Positions 63,770 through 64,000 of a stretch of DNA of 64,000 bases are shown here, piece by piece. How positions within the stretch are numbered: the stretch's first letter is position 1; each line of letters opens with the position of its first letter. The notes under the pieces were generated by a model that worked only from the letters and a program-made list of their open reading frames with translations, searched no databases and was not told the DNA's origin. Source of the DNA: Macrobrachium rosenbergii (taxonomy: Eukaryota; Arthropoda; Malacostraca; Decapoda; Palaemonidae); assembly GCF_040412425.1 (NCBI RefSeq), contig NC_089741.1, forward strand, positions 39,456,038 to 39,520,037, written 5' to 3'. The position numbers and the translations under genes are program-made.

Positions 63770-64000
63770 ATTTAAAACGCTGTCACTGAAGCTAATGTTA
63801 ATCACTCAGTTTATAATATAAGTCGAATAGTTATTTAATGACTTTGAATTAAAGCAAAATTACTGTCAATGAAGCTATGTTGATCACTCAGTTTACAAGT
63901 ATAAGTCGTATTGTTATTTAATGACTTTGAATTGAAACAAAATTACTAACACTGAAGCTATGTTAATCATTCAGTTTACAAGTATAAGTTGTATAGTTAT
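63770..64000. repeat. ~78-bp tandem repeat running off the window end
   Basis: CACTGAAGCTA(A)TGTTAATCA, TCAGTTTA(C/T)AA, TATAAGT then TTATTTAATGACTTTGAATT. Copies start near 63784, 63868 and 63949, in intron 1 of the plus-strand Arf gene. Confidence 0.85.

Overview
The window looks like a piece of a decapod crustacean genome, shrimp- or crayfish-like. This is inferred from its texture, not from a species marker. Perfect (CT)n/(GA)n, (TA)n, (TTA)n and (GT)n tracts are extremely dense. Introns are long, genes are sparse, and tRNA-derived SINE-like repeats and other dispersed repeats are common. Most long open frames (Ser-Leu, Arg-Glu, Tyr-Ile or poly-Tyr/Ile runs) are only translations of these tracts and are not listed as genes. 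I saw no rRNA gene, functional tRNA gene, CRISPR array or operon-like layout.

Layout. 1-20 kb: no convincing gene. It holds a complete SINE with a 16-bp target duplication (1853-2155), several minisatellites (notably a 19-bp array at 11.85-12.54 kb) and many composite (CT)n/(GA)n repeats. 20.5-21.9 kb: the 5' coding part of a plus-strand gene of unknown function. It has a GC-rich first coding exon (20563-21240) and a 24-nt microexon (21876-21899), each bordered by GT/AG sites. 22-56 kb: intron or intergenic DNA dominated by satellites, with copies of a multi-hairpin element of about 390 bp and of a SINE-like repeat ending in short ATTC-type repeats. 57.5-57.8 kb: a decayed non-LTR reverse transcriptase fragment on the minus strand.

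58.2-63.2 kb is the clearest genic region: two Arf-family small GTPase genes placed head to head. The minus-strand gene (61599 down to 58193) has four coding exons and N-myristoylation, P-loop, switch 1, NKQD and TSA motifs. Its G3 motif is abnormal: by ungapped numbering against Arf1, residues G69, G70 and Q71 are N, T and N. The plus-strand gene shows only its first coding exon (63090-63156), and the rest lies beyond the window. The two first exons have the same length (67 nt) and phase. The similarity continues upstream through the 5' leader to a TATATATA box in each copy. This is an inverted duplication that included the core promoter, later altered by a 36-bp minisatellite expanding in the minus copy's leader.

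Both coding loci contain a one-base frame break at a homopolymer (T5 in the last Arf exon, G4 in the 20.6-kb exon). That pattern fits residual long-read assembly errors at least as well as pseudogenes. The most unusual items are the inverted Arf duplication with a degenerate GTPase, the multi-hairpin repeat family (eight copies here), foldback hairpins lying inside (TTA)n arrays, and the (CT)n-anchored composite repeats, one of which has duplicated an exon end with its splice donor.
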